DNA of 13,950 nucleotides from CAYHZL01 sp964361075. GTDB taxonomy: Bacteria; Bacteroidota; Ignavibacteria; UBA10030; UBA8401. This document shows positions 6,881 through 13,949 of this stretch, one piece after another (positions within the stretch are counted from its first letter, which is position 1; each line of letters begins with the position of its first letter). The stretch covers positions 1-13,950 of the forward strand of contig CAYHZL010000087.1 in the NCBI GenBank assembly GCA_964361075.1, written 5' to 3'. A program made the translations under genes and the position numbers. The notes beneath the pieces are model-generated. The model did no database searches. It was not told where the DNA came from and saw nothing but the letters and a program-made list of their open reading frames with translations.

Positions 6881-7025
6881 ATAGGGCATCTCTAAAAACC
6901 TAAAAAAAATTGTCATTGCGAGCCGTTCTTTGGCGAAGCAATCTCGTTTTTTCTTTTTAATTGAAAGATTGCTTCGGTCGCTTCGCTCCCTCGCAATGAC
7001 GACGATGTTTTTAGAGATGCCCTAT
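6881..7025. mobile_element. MITE-like element with perfect 19-bp terminal inverted repeats
   Basis: The terminal repeats ATAGGGCATCTCTAAAAAC (6881-6899) and its exact complement (7007-7025) bound a 145-bp non-coding unit. Two inner pairs fold concentrically: GTCATTGCGAG (6912-6922) with CTCGCAATGAC (6990-7000), and CGAAGCAATCT (6934-6944) with AGATTGCTTCG (6966-6976). If the repeats are taken to begin at GGGCATC, a TA dinucleotide flanks each side, as expected of a TA-targeting transposase (for example IS630- or some IS5-type elements), but the transposase family is inference. The GTCATTGCGAG/GAAGCAATCT words are a repeat type I have seen in several bacterial genomes. The element starts directly at the dinD terminator tail. 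Confidence 0.75.
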
Positions 7026-7072
7026 AGTTGATTTGGCGTTCATATACTTGTCCAATCACTTACTGAACAAAA

Positions 7073-7114
7073 AAATGCAGTTGAAAGAAAATAAGATGGC
7101 ATTGCAATGAGTGA
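7073..7114. repeat. Direct repeat flanking dinD, right copy
   Basis: AAATGCAGTT (7073-7082) and TTGCAATGAGTGA (7102-7114) repeat the words at 5884-5913 in the same orientation. The copy sits between the MITE-like element and the hairpin downstream of nrdJ. Confidence 0.5.
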
Positions 7115-7123
7115 TTTGATAAA

Positions 7124-7181
7124 ACACAAACGCTGAGAACATTCCCACCTGCGGCGGGCAGGTCTGTCTCGGCGTTCGTGT
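7124..7181 (-). terminator. Large imperfect hairpin downstream of nrdJ, probable terminator
   Basis: The outer stem ACACAAACGCTGAGA (7124-7138) pairs with TCTCGGCGTTCGTGT (7167-7181), with two non-Watson-Crick positions. The inner stem ACCTGC (7147-7152) pairs with GCAGGT (7158-7163). Read from nrdJ, the hairpin starts about 30 nt after the stop and is followed by a short TTTT. On the plus strand it is followed by TTTTCTTT, so it could stop transcription from both sides. The ACCTGC-GCAGGT core is also typical of dispersed palindromic repeats. Confidence 0.55.
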
Positions 7182-7211
7182 TTTTCTTTGTGACTTTGTG
7201 GTTAACAAAAA

Positions 7212-9950
7212 TCAAGAACAACCGGAAGTTGAACCGCACTGCATACATTTGTAGCAGCTTCCCGAACGAATCATAATACTTCCGCACTCATGGCACGATG
7301 GTGCATCCGACTGAGTTTGGAAAATAAATTTTTCGTTTGTTTCAACAGCGGCACTGCGTTTCACTTCAATCGCAGCAGCTTCTGCTTTTTCAAGCGGAGC
7401 GGTTTCTGCAACAACGGTCTGCAACGGTTGTTCATCTTTCGGCAAGAACCGTAATCCCATCCAACGGAAGAGATAATCACAAATTGATTTTGCAATCGGA
7501 ATTTCTTCGTTGCCGGTAAAACCGGACGGTTCAAAACGCATGTGACTGAATTTATCAACCAATACTTTCAACGGCACACCGTATTGCAACGCCATCGAAA
7601 TTGAAGTTGCGAATGCATCCATCATACCGGAAAGAGTTGAACCTTCCTTCGACATCGTTACAAAAACTTCGCCGGGTGTTCCATCTTCATATTTGCCTAC
7701 GGTGATGTACCCTTCGTGTCCGGCAATGGAGAATTTATGTGTCAACGATTGACGTTCGATTGGCAAACGTCTGCGCGCCGGCTTTACTTTCGTTTGCTGT
7801 TTCTTTTCACCGGCATTCAACGATGTGTTCAACGGCTGTGTGCGTTTGCATCCATCGCGATAAATAGCAACTGATTTCAAACCGAGCTTCCATGATTCAA
7901 CATACGCTTGCATAATTTCATCAGGAGTTGTTTCATTCGGCATGTTCACCGTTTTTGAAATCGCGCCGGAAAGAAATGGCTGCGTCGCACCCATCATTCG
8001 TATGTGTCCCATATAGTGAATGGAACGCTCGCCCTTCGCCGGCTTGAATGCGCAATCGAAGACAGACAAATGTTCGTCTTTTAAATATGGTGCGCCTTCA
8101 ATGGTATCGTTCTTGTCGATGAAGTTGATGATGTGTTCAATCTGTTCGCTGTCGTAGCCGAGTTTCTTCAACGCTTCGGGAACAGTTTGATTGACGATTT
8201 TCATCATTCCGCCGCCAACAAGTTTTTTATATTTCACCAACGCGATATCGGGCTCAACACCTGTTGTATCACAATCCATCATGAAGCCGATTGTTCCGGT
8301 CGGTGCAAGCACTGTTGCTTGTCCGTTGCGGAAGCCGTGCTCTTTACCAAGAGCAATTGTTTCTTTCCACGCTTGGCTTTGTGCTTCATACATTTCTTTT
8401 GGAATGTATTCTGAATTTATTTTGTCTGCATAAATACTGTGTTTGTTCATTACGTTCAGCATCGGTTCGCGATTCACTGCATAGCCGTTGAACGTTCCCA
8501 TTTCTTTTGCAATCAGCGCGGATTGTTTATACGCTTCACCGCACATAAGTGATGTAATTGCTGCAGCGTACTCTCTGCCAGAATCGCTATCGTATGCAAG
8601 ACCACGCGCCATTAACAACGCGCCAAGATTTGCATAACCAAGTCCGAGCGGACGAAAGTCGTGACTATTTTTTTCGATTGCCGGAGTTGGATAGCCCGCT
8701 TTATCAACCCAAATTTCCTGCGCAGTAATGGTAACATCAACTGCATGTTTAAATGATGAAATATTAAATTCGCCGTCATCTGTTCTGAACTTCATCAAGT
8801 TGAGCGATGCAAGATTACATGCGGAATCATCGAGATACATATACTCGCTACACGGATTTGAAGCATTGATGCGCGCCGTATTTGAAGAAGTATGCCACGT
8901 GTTAATTGTTGTATCGTACTGCATTCCCGGATCGCCGCAAATCCACGCAGCATCTGCAATCTGTCGCATCATATCGCGCGCACGATACATCTCAACTGCT
9001 CTTCCATCTTTCACAGCTTTTGTTGCCCACTCACGATCTTCGAGAACAGCGCGCATAAATTCATCTGTAACACGAACTGAATGATTTGCATTCTGGTACG
9101 AAACAGAATCGTATGCGCCGCCGGGAACATTAAATCCGCCGTTGTATCCGGCATCAATTAATGCACACGCTTTTTTCTCTTCATGCGCTTTGCAGTTGAT
9201 GAAGTCAATGATGTCAGGATGTTCAGCATTTAAAATAACCATCTTTGCTGCACGACGCGTTTTTCCGCCGGATTTAATTACGCCGGCAAACGCATCGTAT
9301 CCTTTCATAAAAGAAACCGGACCAGATGCTGTTCCGCCACTCGACAAACTTTCTTTTGAAGAACGAAGTGTTGAAAGATTAGAGCCGGTACCTGAACCCC
9401 ACTTAAAGAGCATGCCTTCCGTACGCGCAAGCCCTAATATAGAGTCCATCGAATCTTGCACCGAGTTAATAAAACATGCCGAGCATTGCGGACGTTCTTC
9501 GATACCCACATTAAACCAGACCGGGGAGTTGAATGACATGTATTGATTCACAAGAAGAAAGCAAAGTTCGTTGTAAAATATTTCTGCATCTTCTTCCGTT
9601 GCAAAATATTTTCCGCTGCGTCCCCAGTTGGTTGCCGTTGTTGCAACACGATCAACAATTTGGCGCACACTTGTTTCTCGCTGTGGAGTTCCAATCTGTC
9701 CGTGAAAATATTTTGATACCACGACATTCGTTGCAGTCATTGACCACGATTTTGGAATCTCAACATTTTTCTGTTCGAAAACTTTTTCTCCCTTTTCATT
9801 GGAAATGATAGCCGAGCGCAATTCCCATTCAATTTCATCAAAAGGATGAACACCTTTTTTTGTAAACACACGATTGAATGTTAATCCGCGCACGTCAATA
9901 TCTTTTGAACTGTGGGAAGATTTTTTTTCTTCGACTGTGGTATCATTCAT
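7212..9950 (-). CDS. nrdJ: Adenosylcobalamin-dependent (class II) ribonucleotide reductase
   Basis: This 912-residue enzyme reduces ribonucleotides to deoxyribonucleotides in the cytoplasm using AdoCbl as radical source, so it works with or without oxygen. Diagnostic features are the catalytic NPCSE motif at 365-369 (N365, radical Cys C367, E369), the segment QCSACFINSVQDSMDSI with an active-site cysteine, KWGSGTGSNLSTLRSS, the phosphate-binding LAPTGTIGFMMDCDTTGVEPD, and a C-terminal TSCPD-like region. It ends in a Cys-rich tail (CHECG...CYKCMQCGSTSGC) that could bind zinc and relay reducing equivalents. Length is typical. I place the start at 9950: GGAGGG lies 10 nt before this ATG, and the in-frame ATG at 9968 is part of that ribosome binding site. 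The gene stands alone, with a roughly 195-nt leader. No class I or III reductase is in the window. Confidence 0.95.
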   Translation of the reverse strand: MNDTTVEEKKSSHSSKDIDVRGLTFNRVFTKKGVHPFDEIEWELRSAIISNEKGEKVFEQKNVEIPKSWSMTATNVVVSKYFHGQIGTPQRETSVRQIVDRVATTATNWGRSGKYFATEEDAEIFYNELCFLLVNQYMSFNSPVWFNVGIEERPQCSACFINSVQDSMDSILGLARTEGMLFKWGSGTGSNLSTLRSSKESLSSGGTASGPVSFMKGYDAFAGVIKSGGKTRRAAKMVILNAEHPDIIDFINCKAHEEKKACALIDAGYNGGFNVPGGAYDSVSYQNANHSVRVTDEFMRAVLEDREWATKAVKDGRAVEMYRARDMMRQIADAAWICGDPGMQYDTTINTWHTSSNTARINASNPCSEYMYLDDSACNLASLNLMKFRTDDGEFNISSFKHAVDVTITAQEIWVDKAGYPTPAIEKNSHDFRPLGLGYANLGALLMARGLAYDSDSGREYAAAITSLMCGEAYKQSALIAKEMGTFNGYAVNREPMLNVMNKHSIYADKINSEYIPKEMYEAQSQAWKETIALGKEHGFRNGQATVLAPTGTIGFMMDCDTTGVEPDIALVKYKKLVGGGMMKIVNQTVPEALKKLGYDSEQIEHIINFIDKNDTIEGAPYLKDEHLSVFDCAFKPAKGERSIHYMGHIRMMGATQPFLSGAISKTVNMPNETTPDEIMQAYVESWKLGLKSVAIYRDGCKRTQPLNTSLNAGEKKQQTKVKPARRRLPIERQSLTHKFSIAGHEGYITVGKYEDGTPGEVFVTMSKEGSTLSGMMDAFATSISMALQYGVPLKVLVDKFSHMRFEPSGFTGNEEIPIAKSICDYLFRWMGLRFLPKDEQPLQTVVAETAPLEKAEAAAIEVKRSAAVETNEKFIFQTQSDAPSCHECGSIMIRSGSCYKCMQCGSTSGCS

Positions 9951-10150
9951 GTAGATGAAACCCTCCATAATTAAAGTTTATAAATAAATACTTGGTTTCT
10001 GAATAAAGAGCTACCTAAAAGCTCTGCACAATTAGTTGAAAACACTTAATTAAGTTTATATAGAAATGTAACTTGCTATTTTGACTATTACAGCTATTCT
10101 CCTCATTCAAGAGGGAAACTGGCAGGAAAATCTTCACTTAACTGTTGATG

Positions 10151-10179
10151 AATATAGGCTCTTACGCCAGTCAAGTCAA
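10151..10179 (-). promoter_or_regulatory. Candidate sigma70-type promoter for nrdJ
   Basis: On the minus strand TTGACT (10174-10179) and TATATT (10151-10156) are separated by 17 bp, close to the sigma70 consensus. Transcription would begin near 10144, leaving a leader of about 195 nt before the start at 9950. Confidence 0.55.
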
Positions 10180-10450
10180 GAAAAAATTTAGGTATTCTTT
10201 TTCCTCTAAAAATCGGGCTTGACATGCAAACACACAAATAAAAGTTTGATTGATTATTGCCACATGACACCGTTATAAAGCAATGAAGACTTGCAGCGCC
10301 CCAATCAAAAATAAATTAAAGATGCACTGTTTTTTTTCTTTGAAACTAATTGATCAAAGGAAATTATTTTGTTGTAATAAAATTTTGATGAATGCAATAA
10401 CTATTTCAACCATGAATAATTCTTTTGCACATCAAACTTCACACAGTTCG

Positions 10451-10479
10451 TTGACTTTATAGCTTTTTTTCGATAAATT
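10451..10479 (+). promoter_or_regulatory. Candidate sigma70-type promoter for the nuo operon
   Basis: TTGACT (10451-10456) and TAAATT (10474-10479) are separated by 17 bp. The predicted start near 10486 gives a leader of about 35 nt before nuoA. Confidence 0.5.
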
Positions 10480-10520
10480 TTTTCATAAAAATATTTTTCA
10501 TCAGTAAATACAAACATTTC

Positions 10521-10874
10521 ATGGAATCATATTTTCCTATTTTTTTAATGCTGAGTGTTGGCGTACTGCTCGGACTCGTTTTCCTTACACTGCACAAATT
10601 TCTTGGACCGCACCGCCCAAACTCTGAAAAATTATCCACGTATGAAAGTGGAATGACGCCAATTAAATCTGCGCGCGAACGTTTCTCAGTAAAATATTAC
10701 ATGGTCGCCGTGCTTTTTATTCTCTTTGATATTGAAGTTGTCTTTTTATATCCATGGGCTGTCAACTTTCGCACGTTAGGAATGTTCGGGTATATTGAGA
10801 TGGTTTTATTCATTGTTATTTTATTTGTGGGATATTATTACATCCTTAAAAAAGGAGCTTTAAAATGGGATTAG
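10521..10874 (+). CDS. nuoA: NADH-quinone oxidoreductase subunit A
   Basis: The 117-residue product is a three-helix membrane subunit of respiratory complex I, located where the peripheral arm meets the membrane arm near the quinone channel. Helices lie at about 6-26, 60-80 and 88-110. The family signature is present: STYESGMTPIKSARERFSVKYYMVAVLFILFDIEVVFLYPWA, with the acidic pair D73/E75 in the second helix. The cysteine of the ND3-type loop is serine here (YESG), a variant also found in E. coli as FESG. The C-terminus GALKWD matches the family. There is no Shine-Dalgarno before the ATG. The gene overlaps nuoB by 10 nt. Confidence 0.95.
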   Translation: MESYFPIFLMLSVGVLLGLVFLTLHKFLGPHRPNSEKLSTYESGMTPIKSARERFSVKYYMVAVLFILFDIEVVFLYPWAVNFRTLGMFGYIEMVLFIVILFVGYYYILKKGALKWD

Positions 10875-11398
10875 AGCACGCCTTTGGCGACAACATTCTT
10901 ACAACGACAATAGATAATGCAATTAATTGGTGTAGAAAAAATTCCGTCTGGCCGATGCCGCTCGGTATTTCATGCTGCGGTATTGAAATGATGTCGTTTG
11001 CAATGCCGCGTTTTGATGTTTCACGATTTGGTTCTGAAGTATTTCGTTTTTCTCCACGTCAAGCAGATTTACTGATCGTTGCGGGAACAACAACATTTAA
11101 AATGGCAACCGTTGTTCGAAAAATTTATGACCAGATGCCCGATCCGAAATGGGTTATTGCCATGGGCGCGTGTACTTCTTCCGGTGGAATGTATCGTACC
11201 TATTCCGTTGTGCAAGGCATCGATCAATTTCTTCCGGTGGATGTGTATGTTGCCGGCTGCCCTCCAAGACCGGATAATTTACTGCACGCACTCATAATGA
11301 TTCAAGAAAAAATTCAACGTGGTGAAAGCAAAGGATCTCCAATGACTGTTGCAGATGAACGCAACGAAAAACAGCAGCTCTTACAAATCACCGTGTAA
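10865..11398 (+). CDS. nuoB: NADH-quinone oxidoreductase subunit B
   Basis: This 177-residue subunit binds cluster N2, the 4Fe-4S centre that passes electrons to quinone at the base of the peripheral arm. The four ligands are visible: the tandem pair C37-C38 (GISCCGIEMM), C103 (GACTSSGG) and C132 (GCPPRP). The surrounding blocks RQADLLIVAGT and SVVQGIDQFLPVDVYVAGCPPRP are standard. GGAG precedes the start inside the end of nuoA, which suggests translational coupling. A 219-bp repeat-filled gap separates it from nuoC, unusual for these genes. Confidence 0.97.
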   Translation: MGLEHAFGDNILTTTIDNAINWCRKNSVWPMPLGISCCGIEMMSFAMPRFDVSRFGSEVFRFSPRQADLLIVAGTTTFKMATVVRKIYDQMPDPKWVIAMGACTSSGGMYRTYSVVQGIDQFLPVDVYVAGCPPRPDNLLHALIMIQEKIQRGESKGSPMTVADERNEKQQLLQITV

Positions 11399-11413
11399 CT
11401 AAAATTATCGTAA

Positions 11414-11569
11414 CTACTCAGCGTGCCTTTAAAGTCATGCCATGAGTTACTTTTTTATTCGCCGCGGCGAATAAAACTTGTCCCGAAGGGATGGATTCCC
11501 ACAACATTCACCAAAACATTAGACAAATCCCGAAGGGATGGCTTAGCCACTCATGGCATGACTGAGTAG
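11414..11569. repeat. Inverted-repeat-bounded palindrome cluster between nuoB and nuoC
   Basis: Outer arms CTACTCAG (11414-11421) and CTGAGTAG (11562-11569) are exact complements, and so are inner arms GTCATGCCATGAGT (11434-11447) and ACTCATGGCATGAC (11549-11562). The left side carries 12 extra bases between the two arms; the right side has none. Inside are the perfect 20-nt palindrome TTATTCGCCGCGGCGAATAA (11455-11474) and two direct copies of TCCCGAAGGGATGG (11481-11494 and 11528-11541). The unit encodes nothing and fills most of the 219-bp gap. It may be a mobile palindromic repeat that inserted into the operon. Confidence 0.65.
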
Positions 11570-11617
11570 ATACGAATTATCAAAAATTATTCTTCTCAAA
11601 TTATCTCTCTATATATA

Positions 11618-12106
11618 ATGCTTACAACCGTAGTAGAAAAATTACAACAAACATTCCCACATAGTGTGCTTGCCGTACAAGAATTTCGTGACGGAACAAC
11701 TGTGCATCTTAAAAAAGAAGATATCGTTGCTGTCTGCACTTTTCTTCGGGATGACGAAGCGTGCAAATTCGATTATTGCAACGATATCTGTGGTGCCGAT
11801 GCATACACTCCGGAAAACCGTTTTGAAGTAATCTATAATTTGTATTCGCTTGCACTCAACCACCGCATCCTTTTGAAAGTGTTCGTTGATGAATCTGATC
11901 CGCATGTTGCAACGGTATCAACAGTATGGAACGGCGCTGCATGGCCCGAACGCGAAGCATTCGACATGTATGGAATTATTTTCGATGGACACGCCGATTT
12001 GCGACGCATGTATATGCCGGAAGAATTTCAATACTATCCGTTACGCAAAGATTTTCCGTTGATGGGTGTGCCGGAGTCAATTCCATTGCCGCGAAAAAAT
12101 AACTAG
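11618..12106 (+). CDS. nuoC: NADH-quinone oxidoreductase subunit C
   Basis: The 162-residue subunit belongs to the 30-kDa family of the complex I peripheral arm, which packs against NuoD and carries no cofactor. The family block is clear in the last third: WPEREAFDMYGIIFDGHADLRRMYMPEEF followed by YPLRKDFPLMGVPE. The length is that of a stand-alone NuoC, not a NuoCD fusion. There is no Shine-Dalgarno; the start is preceded by an AT-rich CTATATATA. A gap of 48 bp leads to nuoD. Confidence 0.93.
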   Translation: MLTTVVEKLQQTFPHSVLAVQEFRDGTTVHLKKEDIVAVCTFLRDDEACKFDYCNDICGADAYTPENRFEVIYNLYSLALNHRILLKVFVDESDPHVATVSTVWNGAAWPEREAFDMYGIIFDGHADLRRMYMPEEFQYYPLRKDFPLMGVPESIPLPRKNN

Positions 12107-12154
12107 AATGTATTTTACTGTTCCAATTGTTATATCATTTTTAGCTCGCTCTTT

Positions 12155-13411
12155 ATGAATATTGAACAAGCCACCGAAATCCGAAACCAGAAAATTTACG
12201 CCGCCCTTCAAAGCAAAGATACAAGCGTTCAATTTGATGATGCATTAGAAAACGAAATGGTGTTGAATATGGGTCCGCAGCATCCTGCTACACACGGTGT
12301 GTTGCGCCTCCTTATCAAACTTGACGGCGAAACAGTCGTCACCTGCATTCCTGAACTCGGCTACCTTCATCGCGGATACGAAAAACTTGCCGAAAATTGT
12401 TCGTATCACGAATTCATTCCGCATACAGATCGTCTCGATTATCTTTCACCGTTGATGAATAACACTGCGTACGTTCTCGCAGTTGAAAAATTGCTCGGCA
12501 TCGAAACGCCGCGCCGAACACAATTCATTCGCGTTATCATTTCTGAACTCGCCCGCATTTCATCGCACCTTCTTGGCGTTGGCGCGCTCGCTATGGATAT
12601 TGGTGCTTTGACGGTATTTACATGGACATTCCGTGAACGCGAAAAAATGTATGATCTTTTTGAAAATCTTACCGGCGCACGTTTCACAACAAGCTACACT
12701 CGCATTGGCGGCGTTGCGCAAGATATGAACGATACTGTGAAAAAAATGATCAGTGACTTCTTGGATCAATTTCCGGAAAAATTGAATGAGTGCGAACGAA
12801 TGCTCAACAAGAATAGAATTTTTGTTGAACGTCTGGATGGTGTCGGAATAATCTCGCGCGAGAAAGCAATTGCAATGGGAATGAGCGGACCATGTTTGCG
12901 TGGTGCCGGTGTTGAGTATGATGTTCGCCGCGCACAACCATATCTTGTCTATAATGAAATGGATTTTGAAGTTCCTGTTTTTGAAGGCGGAGATTCTCTC
13001 GCCCGCTATTATGTCCGCATTAATGAAATGAAACAGAGTGTTCGTATCATTCGACAGGCATTAGAAAAAATTCCTGCCGGACCAATTCATACATTCGAAC
13101 CAAAAAAAGTTTTCCCTCGCAAAGAACAAGTCTATACAAAAATGGAAGAACTTATTCACGATTTCATGTTAGTTAATTTTGGCACTAATCCTCCTGTTGG
13201 CGAAGTGTATCATGCGGTTGAAGCATCGAAAGGCGAACTTGGTTTCTACATTCAAAGCAAAGGCGATGGACAACCATGGCGATTAAAAATCCGCTCCCCT
13301 TCATTTATGAATTTACAATCAGTACCAATTTGTATTGAAGGTGGAATGATTTCTGATATCGTTGCAGTGCTGGGCAGTCTCGATCCTGTAATGGGTGAAG
13401 CTGATAAGTAA
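12155..13411 (+). CDS. nuoD: NADH-quinone oxidoreductase subunit D
   Basis: The 418-residue product is the 49-kDa-family subunit, which with NuoB forms the quinone-reduction site. Key residues are visible: GPQHPATHG at 40-48 (quinone-site histidines H43 and H47), Y84 in the segment ENCSYHEFIPHTDRLDY, and the C-terminal SLDPVMGEADK. The protein is distantly related to the large subunit of NiFe hydrogenases and has no metal ligands of that site. A roughly 35-residue N-terminal lead precedes the conserved core. It is unfused from NuoC. A dyad AAGTGTC/GACACTT (13418-13424 with 13445-13451) lies in the 73-bp gap before nuoE, without a convincing T tract, so read-through is expected. Confidence 0.97.
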   Translation: MNIEQATEIRNQKIYAALQSKDTSVQFDDALENEMVLNMGPQHPATHGVLRLLIKLDGETVVTCIPELGYLHRGYEKLAENCSYHEFIPHTDRLDYLSPLMNNTAYVLAVEKLLGIETPRRTQFIRVIISELARISSHLLGVGALAMDIGALTVFTWTFREREKMYDLFENLTGARFTTSYTRIGGVAQDMNDTVKKMISDFLDQFPEKLNECERMLNKNRIFVERLDGVGIISREKAIAMGMSGPCLRGAGVEYDVRRAQPYLVYNEMDFEVPVFEGGDSLARYYVRINEMKQSVRIIRQALEKIPAGPIHTFEPKKVFPRKEQVYTKMEELIHDFMLVNFGTNPPVGEVYHAVEASKGELGFYIQSKGDGQPWRLKIRSPSFMNLQSVPICIEGGMISDIVAVLGSLDPVMGEADK

Positions 13412-13484
13412 AGTACGAAGTGTCGCTTTCTCGAAAAAACATCTGACACTTTCTTATTCAAGTAAAAGTTAATTCTTAATAATT

Positions 13485-13949
13485 ATGTTAACACCAGAAA
13501 ATGTAAAACGAGTCGAAGATTTATTCCAAAAATATCCGACAAAAAAAGCGGCTCTTCTTCCTGCATTGTGGATTGCACAAGAACAAGAAGGATGGATTTC
13601 AGAAGAGATGATGAAACATGTTGCAGAATTAGTTGAAGTTCCTCCTGCGCACGTATTGGGTGTCGTAACTTTTTACACGATGTTTCAAGATAAGAAACTC
13701 GGCACATATCATATTGAAGTCTGCACCAACGTCTCGTGCATGTTGCGCGGCTCGGATAAAATTCTTGACGTCGTACACAAACACTGCGGTGCGCGTGTCG
13801 GCAAAACTTCTGCCGATGGAAAATTTACAGTCAGCGAAGTTGAATGCATGGGCGCATGCGGCGGCGCTCCGATGATTGCTATCGGCGAAGAATATCATGA
13901 ACATCTCACGCCTGAAAAAGCAGAAGAAGTATTGCGCAATCTTAAATAG
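13485..13949 (+). CDS. nuoE: NADH-quinone oxidoreductase subunit E
   Basis: The 154-residue thioredoxin-like 24-kDa-family subunit carries the 2Fe-2S cluster N1a beside the NADH-oxidising NuoF. All four ligands are seen: C80 and C85 (CTNVSC) and C121 and C125 (CMGAC). The N-terminal helical part (ALWIAQEQEGWISEEMMKHVAELVEVPPAHVLGVVTFYTMF) is typical of the family. The stop codon lies one base before the window end, so the gene is complete, and nuoF is the expected next gene. No Shine-Dalgarno is visible before the ATG. Related NuoE-like subunits occur in NAD-linked hydrogenases and formate dehydrogenases, but the position after nuoABCD makes complex I the clear choice. Confidence 0.95.
   Translation: MLTPENVKRVEDLFQKYPTKKAALLPALWIAQEQEGWISEEMMKHVAELVEVPPAHVLGVVTFYTMFQDKKLGTYHIEVCTNVSCMLRGSDKILDVVHKHCGARVGKTSADGKFTVSEVECMGACGGAPMIAIGEEYHEHLTPEKAEEVLRNLK

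Larger units (their letters stand above)
9951..10520. other. Divergent nrdJ/nuoA spacer
   Basis: This 570-bp AT-rich spacer has no credible gene. It holds a promoter for nrdJ (10151-10179) and one for nuoA (10451-10479). In the predicted nrdJ leader there is a hairpin, AGAGCT (10007-10012) with AGCTCT (10020-10025), followed on the minus strand by TTTATT. A perfect 12-nt palindrome ACTTAATTAAGT lies at 10044-10055, and a small CCTC-GAGG dyad at 10101-10114. A weak CTTTGA/TCAAAG dyad lies at 10338-10359. The stretch 10180-10440 otherwise shows nothing I can name. Confidence 0.6.

Noticed and set aside
9951..9968. Upstream ATG at 9968 as the nrdJ start.
   Set aside because: That ATG is part of the ATGGAGGG sequence that serves as ribosome binding site for the ATG at 9950, and it has no site of its own.
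10111..10180. GGGAA...GGAAAATC...AACTGT...GCCAGTCAAG on the plus strand looks faintly like parts of a cobalamin riboswitch, beside a B12-dependent enzyme gene.
   Set aside because: It is on the strand leading to nuoA, not nrdJ, the conserved GACCTGCC-type box and CCCCGC segment are absent, and the spacing is too short.
10412..10462. A 16-codon ORF (ATG to TAG) upstream of nuoA that could be a leader peptide.
   Set aside because: It overlaps the best -35 box of the nuoA promoter, so it would lie outside the transcript, and it has no ribosome binding site.
11455..11474. Perfect 20-nt palindrome after nuoB considered as a terminator.
   Set aside because: It is followed by AAAAC, not a T tract, on both strands, and it lies inside a larger repeat unit within an operon that should be read through.
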